Source of the DNA: Sporothrix humicola
Taxonomy: Eukaryota > Ascomycota > Sordariomycetes > Ophiostomatales > Ophiostomataceae
DNA length: 64,000 bases
Direction of reading: 5' to 3'
Assembly: GCA_021396245.1 (NCBI GenBank)
Contig: WNYE01000018.1
Span: 404,712 to 468,711 of the forward strand
In this document: one piece after another, positions 31,825-42,071 of the stretch
How positions within the stretch are numbered: the first letter of the stretch is position 1
Layout of the letters: each line of letters begins with the position of its first letter
Notes under the pieces: generated by a model
The model's database searches: none
What the model was told of the DNA's origin: nothing
The model's input: only the letters and a program-made list of their open reading frames with translations
Position numbers and translations under genes: made by a program

Positions 31825-32378
31825 AATGGAATGAATCTAGGTGTTTAGTACAATTTGTTTACTGATTTAGGAGCGACACCTTCTCATATGAGTTTTCATG
31901 GCGTTATGATATCCTGATGTTTTATGTCTGCCAATGTATAGCAACATTTTCGCAAAAGTCCTATTTTATAATAATGAGGGTTTACATCAAAATGAATGAA
32001 AATAATGAAACTGTACCGCAATTAAGTGAAAATAATGAGTGAAAGTGATGAAAAGGGTGATGAATGAGTTGAGAGAGTAAACAGAGTGAGATGTGCACGT
32101 GACAAATCACATGCACCTCATCATCAAATTTACGCGTAGTTGCGTGTAAGTGGGACGCGTCGCGGGTCGGCCAGTGCAGCTTAACGCGTCTGGGGTGCAC
32201 TTTCCCTCTGAGACCACCCACAAGCAATTGGATTTACGTGGAGTACTCTTTTGGCAGGAACAATCAACAACAGTCGTCCAAATATCGGCAAGTGGTCATT
32301 GACGACATTTCCCCTGATTCGACTTTTCAAGTTCACGACCACATCCAGCCGAAAGTCAACAACCACCCATACCGCACA
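31825..32378. other. Intergenic region: ankyrin gene 3' end and CTF18 promoter
   Basis: A 554-bp gap between two genes on the same strand. The left half is AT-rich 3' UTR sequence with T-rich stretches. The right half carries three ACGCGT boxes and a short leader. Confidence 0.65.
32132..32189 (+). promoter_or_regulatory. Cluster of three MluI cell-cycle boxes (ACGCGT) upstream of CTF18
   Basis: ACGCGT occurs at 32132-32137, 32155-32160 and 32184-32189, i.e. 190-247 bp before the start codon. In yeasts this hexamer (MCB) is bound by MBF (Mbp1/Swi6, Res/Cdc10) and drives G1/S expression of DNA replication genes. The position before a replication-fork gene fits this role well. The hexamer also occurs singly elsewhere in the window; only here is it clustered. 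Confidence 0.7.
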
Positions 32379-35300
32379 ATGGACACCGACGTCGTCAGCC
32401 GCGTCGCGGCACCATTACCATCGGTCGAGGCTGTGGATGCTGCCCCTCGACCGGTGAAGCGAGTCGCACTCGGCGGATTTGTTGACTCGGATGACGAAGA
32501 CGATGATGATGTTCCTACAAGAATTGCAACGAATGTTGACCCTGTAGAGTCAACAAACACACAAACAACGGCTCCCGGGGCCACCACAGAGTCGACACTG
32601 CCCACAAAATCACAACCTACGACACAGCCGACAGAGTCGGCCGCAATAGAATCTGCGACAAGCCTAACCCAAGACGACACGAACATGCAAGATGCCCAGA
32701 TTCCGTCACAGGACGAGTTCAACAACCTGATGGCATCTATGGCGCCGCCCAATGAGATGGAAGAGCCAGAGGAAGAGAACGAGGAGGATCGCTACGATTT
32801 GCTGTTCAATGCCGCACCGGCAGCCGAAGTCGACGATGACGACGACGAACCAATTATCCTTCCACCGACAAAGCCTGTCAAGATGAGCACCATTATGGTA
32901 CAGACGTGCGCTGGCAAATCGATTGCCGTGCAGCAGCGCAGCACAGCCCGCGCGCCGGTGCCGTACGAGACAATGGTGGCCCAGCGGTCCAAGGTCAGGG
33001 AGGGCCGGGCACAGCGCAATTTCTACGGCATTGCGATTCACGAGCTCGTGGACGGCGCGCGGAAAGAGATGGCAGTGCAAAAGGAGGCAGACAAGAAGAA
33101 GGAGGCACAAAAGAAGGCCGAAGCTGAAGCGGCAGCCGCACAGCCTGTACCAGAGCCAACTGTAGAAGTTGTCGAGGTCGCCAAACCGACCAAAGGAAAG
33201 ACTGGCCGGCGGCCAAAACGCGCGATGCTGTGGACCGAAAAGTACCGGGCGCGCAGCTTCATGGACCTGGTGGGCGACGACCTGACGAACCGGCTGGTGC
33301 TGCGGTGGCTCAAGAGGTGGGATCCCTTGGTGTTTCCTGGCGCGCGGAAACGCGTTCCCCTGATCAAAGGACCCAACTCGGACATCAACAATGGAAACGA
33401 CGAGACTGAAAAGCCCCACCGCAAGATTCTGATCTTGACCGGCCCGCCGGGTCTCGGCAAGACGACTTTGGCCCATGTCTGCGCGCGCCAGGCCGGCTAC
33501 GAAGTCTTGGAGATCAACGCCAGTGACGACCGCAGTAGAGACGTGGTCAATGGGCGGATCCGCACGAGTTTGGGCACGGAGAGTGTCAAGGCTGTGGAGC
33601 AGACGACGCTTGGCTCGGCGGCGGCGGCGGCAGACACAAAGAAGGGCAAGGTGGCGCGCCCTGTGTGCGTGATTGTCGACGAGGTGGATGGCGTTGTGGG
33701 TGGCACAGGCAGTGGCGGCGAGGGTGGCTTTGTCAAGGCCCTGATCGATCTCGTGCTACTTGATCAGAAGAACTCGGGCGGTGCTGCTGCTGCCCATGCT
33801 GCTGCCTCGACGTCTCGCAGACGCAAACGGGGCGACGATTTCCGACAGATGCGGCCGCTCATTCTGATCTGCAACGACATCTACCACCCGGCACTGCGGC
33901 CACTACGTCTTTCGGGTTTGGCAGAGATTGTGCACGTGGGTAAGCCGACGGTCGAGACGGTGGTGACGCGGCTAAAGACGATCTTTGAGAAGGAGGGCAT
34001 CCCTTGCGAAAAGGAAGCGGCGCGCAAGCTGTGCGAAGCAGCATGGGGTATGGCCACGGGCAGTGAGGCTGCAAGGCGCGGCACAGAGAGTACAGCAGAA
34101 GGCGATTTGCGTGGTGTCATGGTTGTGGGCGAATGGGTGGCACGACGGTTGCGAGCGACAGCGTCTCCCGACACCTTGCCGTCAGCGTCACCACATCTGA
34201 CACGAACCTGGGTCGACAAGCATATTCTGCCCGATCTTGCCAGTGGTGGAGGCGGCGGTGGTATCGGCGCTCGCGGTCTCGGCCGTGGTGGTGTCCGTGA
34301 GATTGTCACGCGCATCTTCCAAGAGGGTGCCGGTTTCCCCAAGACAGCTGCCAGCACAGCTGGTCCGTCAATTTCGTCGGCTACATCGGCTTCGGCAAGC
34401 TCGACATCGGCCAACACGTCCTACCGCCACGAACAGCCCAAGGAGCAGATGAGCTTTGCCGAGGCACAGCAACGCTATGCCATGGGTCGGCTGCGCGAGA
34501 TGATCGAGACCAGCGGCGACGTCGACCGCATCATGACTGACATTTTCGGCGAGTACCCGAACCGCGAGTTCAACGACGACAGCTACCTCAGCAAGCCCGA
34601 CGCCGCCTACGAGTGGATGCATTTCCACGATGCGTGCGCGCATCGTGTCTTTGGCAGCCAGGAGTGGGAACTGGCACCTTATACGAGCCAGCCTGTGCTA
34701 GCATGCCACCAGCTGTTTGCGACGTCGAAGCGGCACGTGGACGAGCAAAAGTCGGGCCAAGACGACCGGCCCGTGCTTCCCTTTACCGGTCCTCGCGCCG
34801 ACTTTTTAGCCCGCGAGGCCGAGAAGCACAGCCGTGCCGCTCTACAGACAATCCAGGCACAGCTGCCACCGTCTCTGCTGCGCGCCTTCCGCAACGCTGA
34901 GGATCTGGCATCTGATTTCCTGCCATATGTTCTGCGCCTTGTGTCGCCCGACGTCAAGCCCGTGCTTGTCAATGTGGCCGCCGCCTCGACGTCTGGACCC
35001 AACAGCAAGGGCAGCGGCCCAACTGCCGTCGCCAGTGTCCGTCGCGAGGGCGAAAAGGTGCTCGTGCGCCGTGCTGCCGAAGTGCTCGCCGAGCTGGGCA
35101 TCAAGTTGCAGCGCGGTATGTTGGAGGACTCTTCGGCAGGTGGTCCCAATGGCGGCCCTGTCGGCCGTCCCCAGTGGGTCTACCGCATGGAGCCCGACCT
35201 GGACATGCTGGCGTCGTTTGAGACGGCCGGTGGGCTGCTGTTGTCCGGCAACGCAGCGCCCACGCGCTATGCCGTCCGCCAGGTGCTGGACCAGGAGCTG

Positions 35301-35702
35301 CGCAAAACGCTGGCGGCGCGAGACAATGCCGCGCGCCAGGCGCGCTTCCAGGCCGGCACGGCTCTCGGTACCCCGATCAGCGCCAATGCCGACGACGACA
35401 AGGAAAACCCTGGCAAGCGGGGTGGTGCCCTCAAGCGTAAGTCAGCAGCGGCCGAGCTGGAAGAGCCAGCCGTCAAGCGCGACTTTTTCGGAAGAATTAT
35501 TGCAGAAGTTGTTCCTGCCGCAACCGCAACGACAAATGCGCTACAGGAGGTCGACGGGAATGCGCCTGGCGGCCAGGGCGCTGGCAAGAAGAACGCCAGC
35601 GCCGAGGACGATGCACAGCGCGTGTGGGTGACCTTCCACGAAGGTCTCAACAATGCCGTGCGCAAGCCCATCTCGGTAGACGAGTTTATGCGGGGGCTGT
35701 GA
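32379..35702 (+). CDS. CTF18: Chromosome transmission fidelity protein 18, alternative clamp-loader large subunit
   Basis: A single exon of 1107 residues. I chose the ATG at 32379 (context CACAATGG); the open frame extends upstream only through non-ATG codons. The N-terminal ~300 residues are acidic, Thr/Gln-rich and probably disordered. The AAA+ ATPase core has Walker A GPPGLGKTT (355-363), the following EINASDDRS, Walker B VCVIVDEVDG (Asp434-Glu435), and sensor region ILICNDIYHPALRPLR, which is diagnostic of Ctf18 rather than Rfc1. The C-terminus EGLNNAVRKPISVDEFM matches the conserved Ctf18 tail that joins Dcc1 and Ctf8. With Rfc2-5, Ctf18 loads PCNA on the leading strand, works with Pol epsilon, and supports sister-chromatid cohesion and checkpoint signalling. 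Three upstream MCB boxes suggest G1/S expression. Confidence 0.94.
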   Translation: MDTDVVSRVAAPLPSVEAVDAAPRPVKRVALGGFVDSDDEDDDDVPTRIATNVDPVESTNTQTTAPGATTESTLPTKSQPTTQPTESAAIESATSLTQDDTNMQDAQIPSQDEFNNLMASMAPPNEMEEPEEENEEDRYDLLFNAAPAAEVDDDDDEPIILPPTKPVKMSTIMVQTCAGKSIAVQQRSTARAPVPYETMVAQRSKVREGRAQRNFYGIAIHELVDGARKEMAVQKEADKKKEAQKKAEAEAAAAQPVPEPTVEVVEVAKPTKGKTGRRPKRAMLWTEKYRARSFMDLVGDDLTNRLVLRWLKRWDPLVFPGARKRVPLIKGPNSDINNGNDETEKPHRKILILTGPPGLGKTTLAHVCARQAGYEVLEINASDDRSRDVVNGRIRTSLGTESVKAVEQTTLGSAAAAADTKKGKVARPVCVIVDEVDGVVGGTGSGGEGGFVKALIDLVLLDQKNSGGAAAAHAAASTSRRRKRGDDFRQMRPLILICNDIYHPALRPLRLSGLAEIVHVGKPTVETVVTRLKTIFEKEGIPCEKEAARKLCEAAWGMATGSEAARRGTESTAEGDLRGVMVVGEWVARRLRATASPDTLPSASPHLTRTWVDKHILPDLASGGGGGGIGARGLGRGGVREIVTRIFQEGAGFPKTAASTAGPSISSATSASASSTSANTSYRHEQPKEQMSFAEAQQRYAMGRLREMIETSGDVDRIMTDIFGEYPNREFNDDSYLSKPDAAYEWMHFHDACAHRVFGSQEWELAPYTSQPVLACHQLFATSKRHVDEQKSGQDDRPVLPFTGPRADFLAREAEKHSRAALQTIQAQLPPSLLRAFRNAEDLASDFLPYVLRLVSPDVKPVLVNVAAASTSGPNSKGSGPTAVASVRREGEKVLVRRAAEVLAELGIKLQRGMLEDSSAGGPNGGPVGRPQWVYRMEPDLDMLASFETAGGLLLSGNAAPTRYAVRQVLDQELRKTLAARDNAARQARFQAGTALGTPISANADDDKENPGKRGGALKRKSAAAELEEPAVKRDFFGRIIAEVVPAATATTNALQEVDGNAPGGQGAGKKNASAEDDAQRVWVTFHEGLNNAVRKPISVDEFMRGL

Positions 35703-38700
35703 GGGATAGGAGGCTCAGGAGGGTAATCATCTTACGGAGAACCCTGTTATGAGGAAAATGATGTCACATAGTTTCTGGGCGTTCAGGTTATCATCGGTTG
35801 TGTTTTCTTACAATAATATCATCGTTTATTCACTCGTCCGCAATAATCATCACGTTGTCTATAAAATGGGCGAAACAGATGCTGTCTGCCCTCCGTGATC
35901 GGATAGTATCAGAAGTAGGTTAAAGAAGCTTGGAGGAGGCTGTACAAATATTCTTTCTTCTTGCGTTCATCGACCTACCACGAAAGCATCAACTCAAATG
36001 ACCAACATCAAACGCCACATTTCTTGTCTCGCACCAAACGAGCGTGGCTGTGCGGGCACACGACGAAAGACAAGATTGCTTGGGGAAAGCTGCTCTGTAA
36101 AATCACAGACAAGAATGGAGGCTCAAATAATGGACAAAGCAAACTTAGGAGACGCACATTGAATGCCGTGCCCCTCACTTGGGATACCTTTGCGGTCATT
36201 TGCTTTTTCTGACTCTCAAGTCTCGAAGAGGGAGACCGTCGGGCGTCGATTTGAGCGCCACAACGAGCGGCTGAAGGAAGCTGTTGACAGAAAGGCAGCA
36301 AAAGGTAGGAAAACGAACAGAAAAAGGCAAGACAAACACGGTCAGGGCGTCGCCTGATAGGGCACTGCAACAAGCCACATCCATTTCTGTCGATCACGAC
36401 TGTCAGAAAAAAGTAAACTTGTGTTGTTTCTGCCGTTGTGGCGTTTTATCGTCTCTTCTACCATCATGAAAATACCACAGACCTACGAAGTAGAAAAACA
36501 AGATGCAGATAGAAGAGAAAGAAAGAAAGAAAATCATGTCCGAAAACATATCCCGACACCCTTGTCAGTCTGGTCCCTCCCTTTTCTCTCTTTTTATTCG
36601 CTTTTGTCTGTCACATTCGTATCGACCAAACAGACATCGTTGCCGCCCTCCACAACGATTTTACCTTCTGACACCCTTTTCCTTGTGTCTTTTTGTTTGT
36701 CCTCTAATCCACCAATCCCCCAATCCCCCAATCCTCCAGTCTCCCCTTTCTGCTATTTCTGTCATCCTCTGCCTCTGCCGCGTCTCGTCTGCCGCCGTTA
36801 TGCTGTCCCTTGCTGCCCTTTTCAGCCCCCGGTCCTGCAAAAGTCAGCCCAACCAACCAGAACGCGGCATTCAGCCGCGGTCTTGCTTCCGCTCTTTGAG
36901 TCTGCACAGAAAGATTTCGAAAAGTGGTGTTCAGCCCTGGACCGAAAAGGGACAAGGCAGTCTGATCAGGTGTCGCTCGAAGAAAAATACAAGGAAGAAA
37001 CCAGTGTCAAAAGGCTGAAGAGGGGCTTCTGAGCGACTTTAGAGGTCCTGCCTGCAGACTCCAAACAAAAACGAGAATGCGAAATACAGAGTAACAGCCA
37101 TCCTGGTCTCTGTCGAAATTAGGTTTTCGGTTCTCGACGCGCCCGGTCCCTTGCCAAGGCCTGCCGTTGCTGTTAACGCAGTTGAGCTAATCCACGAACG
37201 GCGTCTAAAAAGAGGTTAACCTTCTTTTTCTTTCGTCAAATGTTCCGCTGCAGAGAGGCCTCATTTTGCGTGCAGTGCTTCGAGGGTTTTCTGGTTCAAC
37301 CTTTATCTTCTAGCTGCTTGGCAAGGCTTTGTCGTCAACAAGGTGCCTTGGAATTATGGCATGGGATACTTTGTCCGCAGGAGATTGCCGTTTTATGATC
37401 AGAGATGTTGGTTCGCGACATCGTTCTGTTTCTGGAGACTGAGAGGCTTGGAGGACATCTTCCCTGTAAGATGTTTAATATGTGGAGATGCATGTAAGAC
37501 GGAGAACAACACGGTAAAGACTTGCAAGGAACACGTTGTTTGACGGCAGAAAGTTGCTTTGTTTTCAAGCACTGCCATGATTATCTTCACCGTTATGTTC
37601 TATTCTACTGTTTTATTTTACAATTATTTTCTTTCAAGAAAAAAAAGGGAAACGTAAAAAAATGAGAGCAAACATGTCTTTTCACACCGCTTGCTTCTCG
37701 TTTCTCGCTTTGTTTACTCGATTGTGCCTAAGGCGATCATGATCTGCGCAAAGAAGCCCGTATTCAACATGTCGAGACCAAAAACAATACGCAAACATCA
37801 TCTGCTATCTCAAGTATCTGCCTTGTGCTTGTCTCTCCCTCCCTTTATTGACTTACGCCCGGCCTCCACGTTTTTGTTTTCCTCTTGTTTCTCACATGCA
37901 CGCTTTCACGCGGCTGTATTCTCCTTTTTCCCTTTTCGCCATGTCTTGAACAATCAACATTTCTTGCTGCGGCCACAAAAGCGCCACAAAAAGCACAGCC
38001 GGGGCATTAGTATCGAGTTGGCATTCATCCGGTCTCTTGTCGAATGCCCCTTCTTTTCTTTTCTTCTTTCTTTCTTTCCTTCTTCGTTGCCTTTCTTGAT
38101 TTCCACCTCCGTCACCGGATCTCTCCGTGCAGGATGCCATGGACAAAAGAAAGCCAACAGAAAGACCAACAGAAATCAAAAGGCTCGGCCCAAGGAGCTG
38201 AGCAGCCACCATCTGACATCTTGCTTTGATTTCCGTCTTTTGCCCAGACTCACACGCGAAGTGCCAAGAGGCGAGGGAACGGGCTGTCCATTTGGTGGTT
38301 TTTTTGGCTGCTTTTTGTGGCTCGCTTGAAATAGGGCTCGAGGGAGAACAGCAGCCAGATCTTGGCACGAAATCGCAACGGCGATGGGAGGATATGCACC
38401 GAGATAAAAGAATCATTAGTGAAAGTTTAATCGTGAATAAAAAATAGAAAAGGGTTTTCAGGAATCAAAAGAGAGACCGAAATGCACAGCAGAATGTAGA
38501 GTAGAATGCACAGTATTAAACACAAAACGCTGCATATGCTGTAGCAAATAAACACCCAAAGAGGCTTGCCGCGCGACTGGTAAAATCAAAGAGAGAGAGG
38601 AAGAGGGCAAGAAAAAAAAGATGAAAAAGGAAACATGCAGACTGCAAGAGATGCACTCGCCTTATTGGCCAGTCAGCCGTAGGGCAACACAACCTTGTAT

Positions 38701-39173
38701 GTACACGGTACTAGATATCTGCACTTGCACAAGTAGGCCCTGCAGCTGAAGGGAAATGGGGGTGTCAGAGGACTTGTCCGTTGGCAGTCCCGAACCCCAT
38801 GTCTGTGCCTGACCTGTCCCTGTCTGTTGTTTGCCTGCCCTGTCGTGTCATTTTTCTTTCTTTTCTTTTTCGTCCATTTTTTTTCTCTCCTTTCTCGCTG
38901 TAATTATTGGATTTTCTTTGTGTGCCTCCTTGCCGTGTCAGTCTTTTTTCCTTGGGTCTTGGAGATTGAGGCTGTACATCGTGCTCTCACCATATAAGTC
39001 AGGGGTGCTCCCCAATCTGTATCTTGCTTCTCCTTTCTTTCATCAGTCAACCAACTGCTCGTCTCGCCAAACACGAAGTCTTTCGACGACTCTCTTTTTT
39101 TCTCTTTCTTTTTCTTTTCATTTTTAACACACAACACTCACCCTCCATTCTCTCCTTCTCTTCAACTACCAAA
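35703..39173. other. Long intergenic region, no gene supported
   Basis: This 3.5 kb stretch holds two separate pyrimidine-rich blocks (about 36540-36780 and 38040-38100) that look like promoter or leader sequence. Neither is followed by a convincing reading frame. A CCAATCC-type short repeat occurs at about 36708-36740. The last 350 bases before 39174 are the promoter and leader of the membrane protein gene. A non-coding transcript is possible but not shown. Confidence 0.5.
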
Positions 39174-39881
39174 ATGACCATGAACGGCCTCCTCGCCGTC
39201 GGCGTGCCGACCAAGCTGCCGGCGTTCATCTTCTTCCTCCGCATCGCCATCCTGGTTCTGTCGGTCGTTATTCTCGCCCTCGCCGCTTTCGCGCTGTCCG
39301 TCTTTGGATCGTATGCCGGCTACCTCGGCGGCTACTCGGGCGCGTCCGGCCTGCTCATCTTTGTCGTCATCAAGACCTGGATCATCTTTGGCGGCCTCAT
39401 GTTCCTCGAGTTCAAGATGCCCCAGTATTACTACAGAATTGCGGCTCTCATCGGTTTCGCCTTTGGCCTCATCTTTTGGCTCTCGGCCTGGGCCTGGTCA
39501 GCCTCGCTCGCCTCGTTCTGGCTTTCGACTGTCTGCTACGGCGGCGTCTGCGTCGGCGCCGACAGCTACGCGAAAAAGGAGGGCGGCGCGCTCGCTGCCT
39601 GTGCCGGTCTCGGTGCCGTCGTCTGGGTCCTGTCGATCATCAACCTCTTCTTCTTTGTGCGCGCCTGCATTTGCGAGCCCGCACCCGAGCAGCAGTACCA
39701 GGGCGGCCAGGCCGAGCTTGGCCAGGTTGGCGGTGCTGTGCCCAACAAGGAGGCCCAGACCAACGCGTACCCCGTCGACGGCTTTGTGCCTCCCCAGGGC
39801 CAAGCCGCGCCGGCCCAGTATGGCCAGCCTGTGCAGTATCAGCAGCAGCCCGTCTACGGCCAGCAGCAGGCAACATATTAA
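39174..39881 (+). CDS. MARVEL-type four-helix membrane protein
   Basis: A single exon of 235 residues; the start ATG at 39174 has the context CAAAATGAC. Four hydrophobic segments lie at about 17-42, 52-75, 87-110 and 138-162. Short polar loops and a Gly/Tyr-rich first loop are typical of small fungal MARVEL-domain proteins. The cytosolic tail (about 165-235) is Gln/Pro/Tyr-rich (QYQQQPVYGQQQ). MARVEL proteins sit in the plasma membrane or secretory vesicles and organise membrane subdomains. The upstream 150 bases are a strong CT-rich leader, suggesting good expression. No close functional assignment can be made from the sequence alone. Confidence 0.8.
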   Translation: MTMNGLLAVGVPTKLPAFIFFLRIAILVLSVVILALAAFALSVFGSYAGYLGGYSGASGLLIFVVIKTWIIFGGLMFLEFKMPQYYYRIAALIGFAFGLIFWLSAWAWSASLASFWLSTVCYGGVCVGADSYAKKEGGALAACAGLGAVVWVLSIINLFFFVRACICEPAPEQQYQGGQAELGQVGGAVPNKEAQTNAYPVDGFVPPQGQAAPAQYGQPVQYQQQPVYGQQQATY

Positions 39882-41971
39882 GGGAGGACGTCTTGTCTTT
39901 TGATTTTCGGTACTGGATGAATGGACAAGGTCGGAGTGTCTCGTGGTTATGGCGTCTTTTATTCCCTGATTTGTACACCATTTGGATCAGTCTTTGATTT
40001 TATGATATTTCTCTTTTCATTTGTTTTATACTCTTTCTTGTTATATCTCTGAGCAGCGGCTGCTCAATAGACTCTTTAATTTCACCAATGTGTTCGTGCT
40101 GATGACATTTATTGGTTTTGCTGTCGGGGGATATTGTTCGTTGTGTACCACGTCGATGAGCTGAGCTTCTTCTGAGAGTGGACGGCACGAAATCTAAGGA
40201 ACAAAAATATTGTGCAGGCAGATGGGGCAGATACAGGTAATTATCGCTGTCTCTCGTAGCTCCTTCCGCCGGTTTCCGCTGTCGTACACTGTGCCTAGTC
40301 CTGTCACACACAAACAGACCCAGATTCTAGCTTCCAGCTTCCAGTTTCCAGGTATTTCAGGCACAGGGGCACAAAAATACAGGAACAGGAAGGAGAGCAG
40401 TAGCACAGCTACAAACACAGTCAGACAGGCACGCCCTACAAGAACAGGTTAACATGACACAAAAATTATGTGCTTCTAAGAGCTATACAAAAGCAGTTTT
40501 GGACAATATGACCTCCTGGGTATCATTCTGTCTTTCGGCTCCGTTCTCGGTCCATGGCTTTTGGCTTCTCCGACTTGGAATTGGACGAGACTGATTACGT
40601 ATTTCATTACGATGCATTTTGCGTGTTACCCATTCTTTGGCATCTCGTAATGTGATTGTTTTGATTTTCCTACTCTTCGTCTTGCTTACTTTGCAAAGCT
40701 TCTGGGCGGGGCATCTGTTGCCACCACCAGAGCTCCTGACCCAAGCTCGCAAGCTCAAGTTTAAGCTCAAGCTCTAGGAAACCCTACCCAGGACAACGGC
40801 AGCTCTCGGACCCACTACCTTTTGCCATCAGGGACCATGCACTTCATTCACTTCTATTGGCAAACTCTCCTTCACATTGTTTGCTTGCCATGTGTCACTC
40901 GCTCTATATTGACAGCTTCCCTCTCCAGAACAGCTTCCCCAGACTTCTGCTTCTACCTATCCTCCTTTTGATTCCACAATAGAGGTACTCGATCGATCAC
41001 TATTATGTAGTTACCTTGCACTACAGATTTCCTTGCACCACAGACGATGCTATTGCTTCTTTTGCCGCCGTTTTCCGCTTCATCATACTGCTGATTCTAG
41101 AGGTAGGTATGGTTGCTGATAAAAAATCAAATAGAAGCAGCAACAGCTTTCCAAGCTGCTCCATAAACATTGAGGGTATATTGTCGGCTCGTCACAGTCA
41201 AAAGCCAGTACCCGACTTCCTTTGACTTTACAGCATGCTATTGTTTATATTCTCCACTCCGACCACCATGATGAATAGGTACGATAGGTGAACAATACGA
41301 ATCTTTGTCCAGGACCCTGAATAGGGAGACAGAAACGGGCCGGCGCAAGACAGGACGTGAAAATAAAACAATTGAGAGAAGCAGACAATGGAAGAAAATG
41401 GGAAGCTCTGGGAAGCTAGTGGGAACTGTATGGAACAGTGAGGCCATGTCGATGGCGAAAAGCTTCATCCGATGCCTTCTTTCTGGCGAGGTGATGACGA
41501 GGTCTTTTCTCGCTTCCCTCTTTTCCTTCTTTTTGCTTCTTTCTTGGCTAGTCGTCGCCCACTTTCCTATGCCCATGACTTTGGATGCCCACGAAGCCCA
41601 TTATTCCAAGGCCGACGAGAAGGAGAAGAAGCTCCTTGCCCATGGCTGCACAAAAGGTTATAAGGGAGGCCTGCTCGGGCCGCGTTTCCTTTTCTCGTGA
41701 TCTCTCTTTCCTACTCTCTCTTCTCTCCTCTTTCATGTCCTCTCTACCAGTATATCGATCACTATCACACTCTCTCATCAATATTGATATCTCTTCACAA
41801 CATTACACAAAACCATCACTGACTGCATCACCAACGACAGATCATTTTGTTGTCTCTGTTCTATTTTATCCTCTTGCTACCATTTTGATTTCTACCTCTC
41901 ACGTTTGCTCTATATTTGTGCTCCGCCAAAGCACATTTCCCATCATCACGACCACCTACACTACTGTCCAG
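39882..41971. other. Intergenic region and promoter/5' leader of the bZIP gene
   Basis: About 2.1 kb. The first part is the 3' UTR of the membrane protein gene. The part after about 41700 is CT-rich and ends at a 5' splice site, so it should contain the transcription start of the bZIP gene. A 68-codon frame with a signal-peptide-like start lies at 41494-41700. Confidence 0.5.
41494..41700 (+). CDS. Possible small secreted peptide (68 aa) or upstream ORF
   Basis: An ATG at 41494 opens a 68-codon frame. Residues 1-22 have the form of a signal peptide (MTRSF, a hydrophobic core, then WLVVA). The mature part is charged (DAHEAHYSKADEKEKK) and contains one Cys. No homolog is recognised. It lies 580 bases upstream of the bZIP start, so it could be a separate tiny gene, an upstream ORF, or chance. 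Confidence 0.25.
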   Translation: MTRSFLASLFSFFLLLSWLVVAHFPMPMTLDAHEAHYSKADEKEKKLLAHGCTKGYKGGLLGPRFLFS

Positions 41972-42068
41972 GTATGTTTCCTTCCATGGAAGCCAACAAT
42001 GTTGATATATATAACCATCCGGGGCTTGTGCTAACTAGGTCTCTGCCTTGCTTCTTTATCTCTCATAG
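41972..42068 (+). other. Intron in the 5' UTR of the bZIP gene
   Basis: The donor GTATGT (preceded by CAG), a GTGCTAAC branch site and a CATAG acceptor sit just upstream of the bZIP start. The acceptor is three bases before the ATG at 42072. The 97-bp intron is predicted, not proven. Confidence 0.65.
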
Positions 42069-42071
42069 ACC

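Noticed and set aside
36421..37032. 203-codon ORF in the long gap after CTF18
   Set aside because: It is largely a translation of pyrimidine-rich, repeat-like DNA (runs of Ser, Pro, Phe, Leu) and a second frame is equally open.
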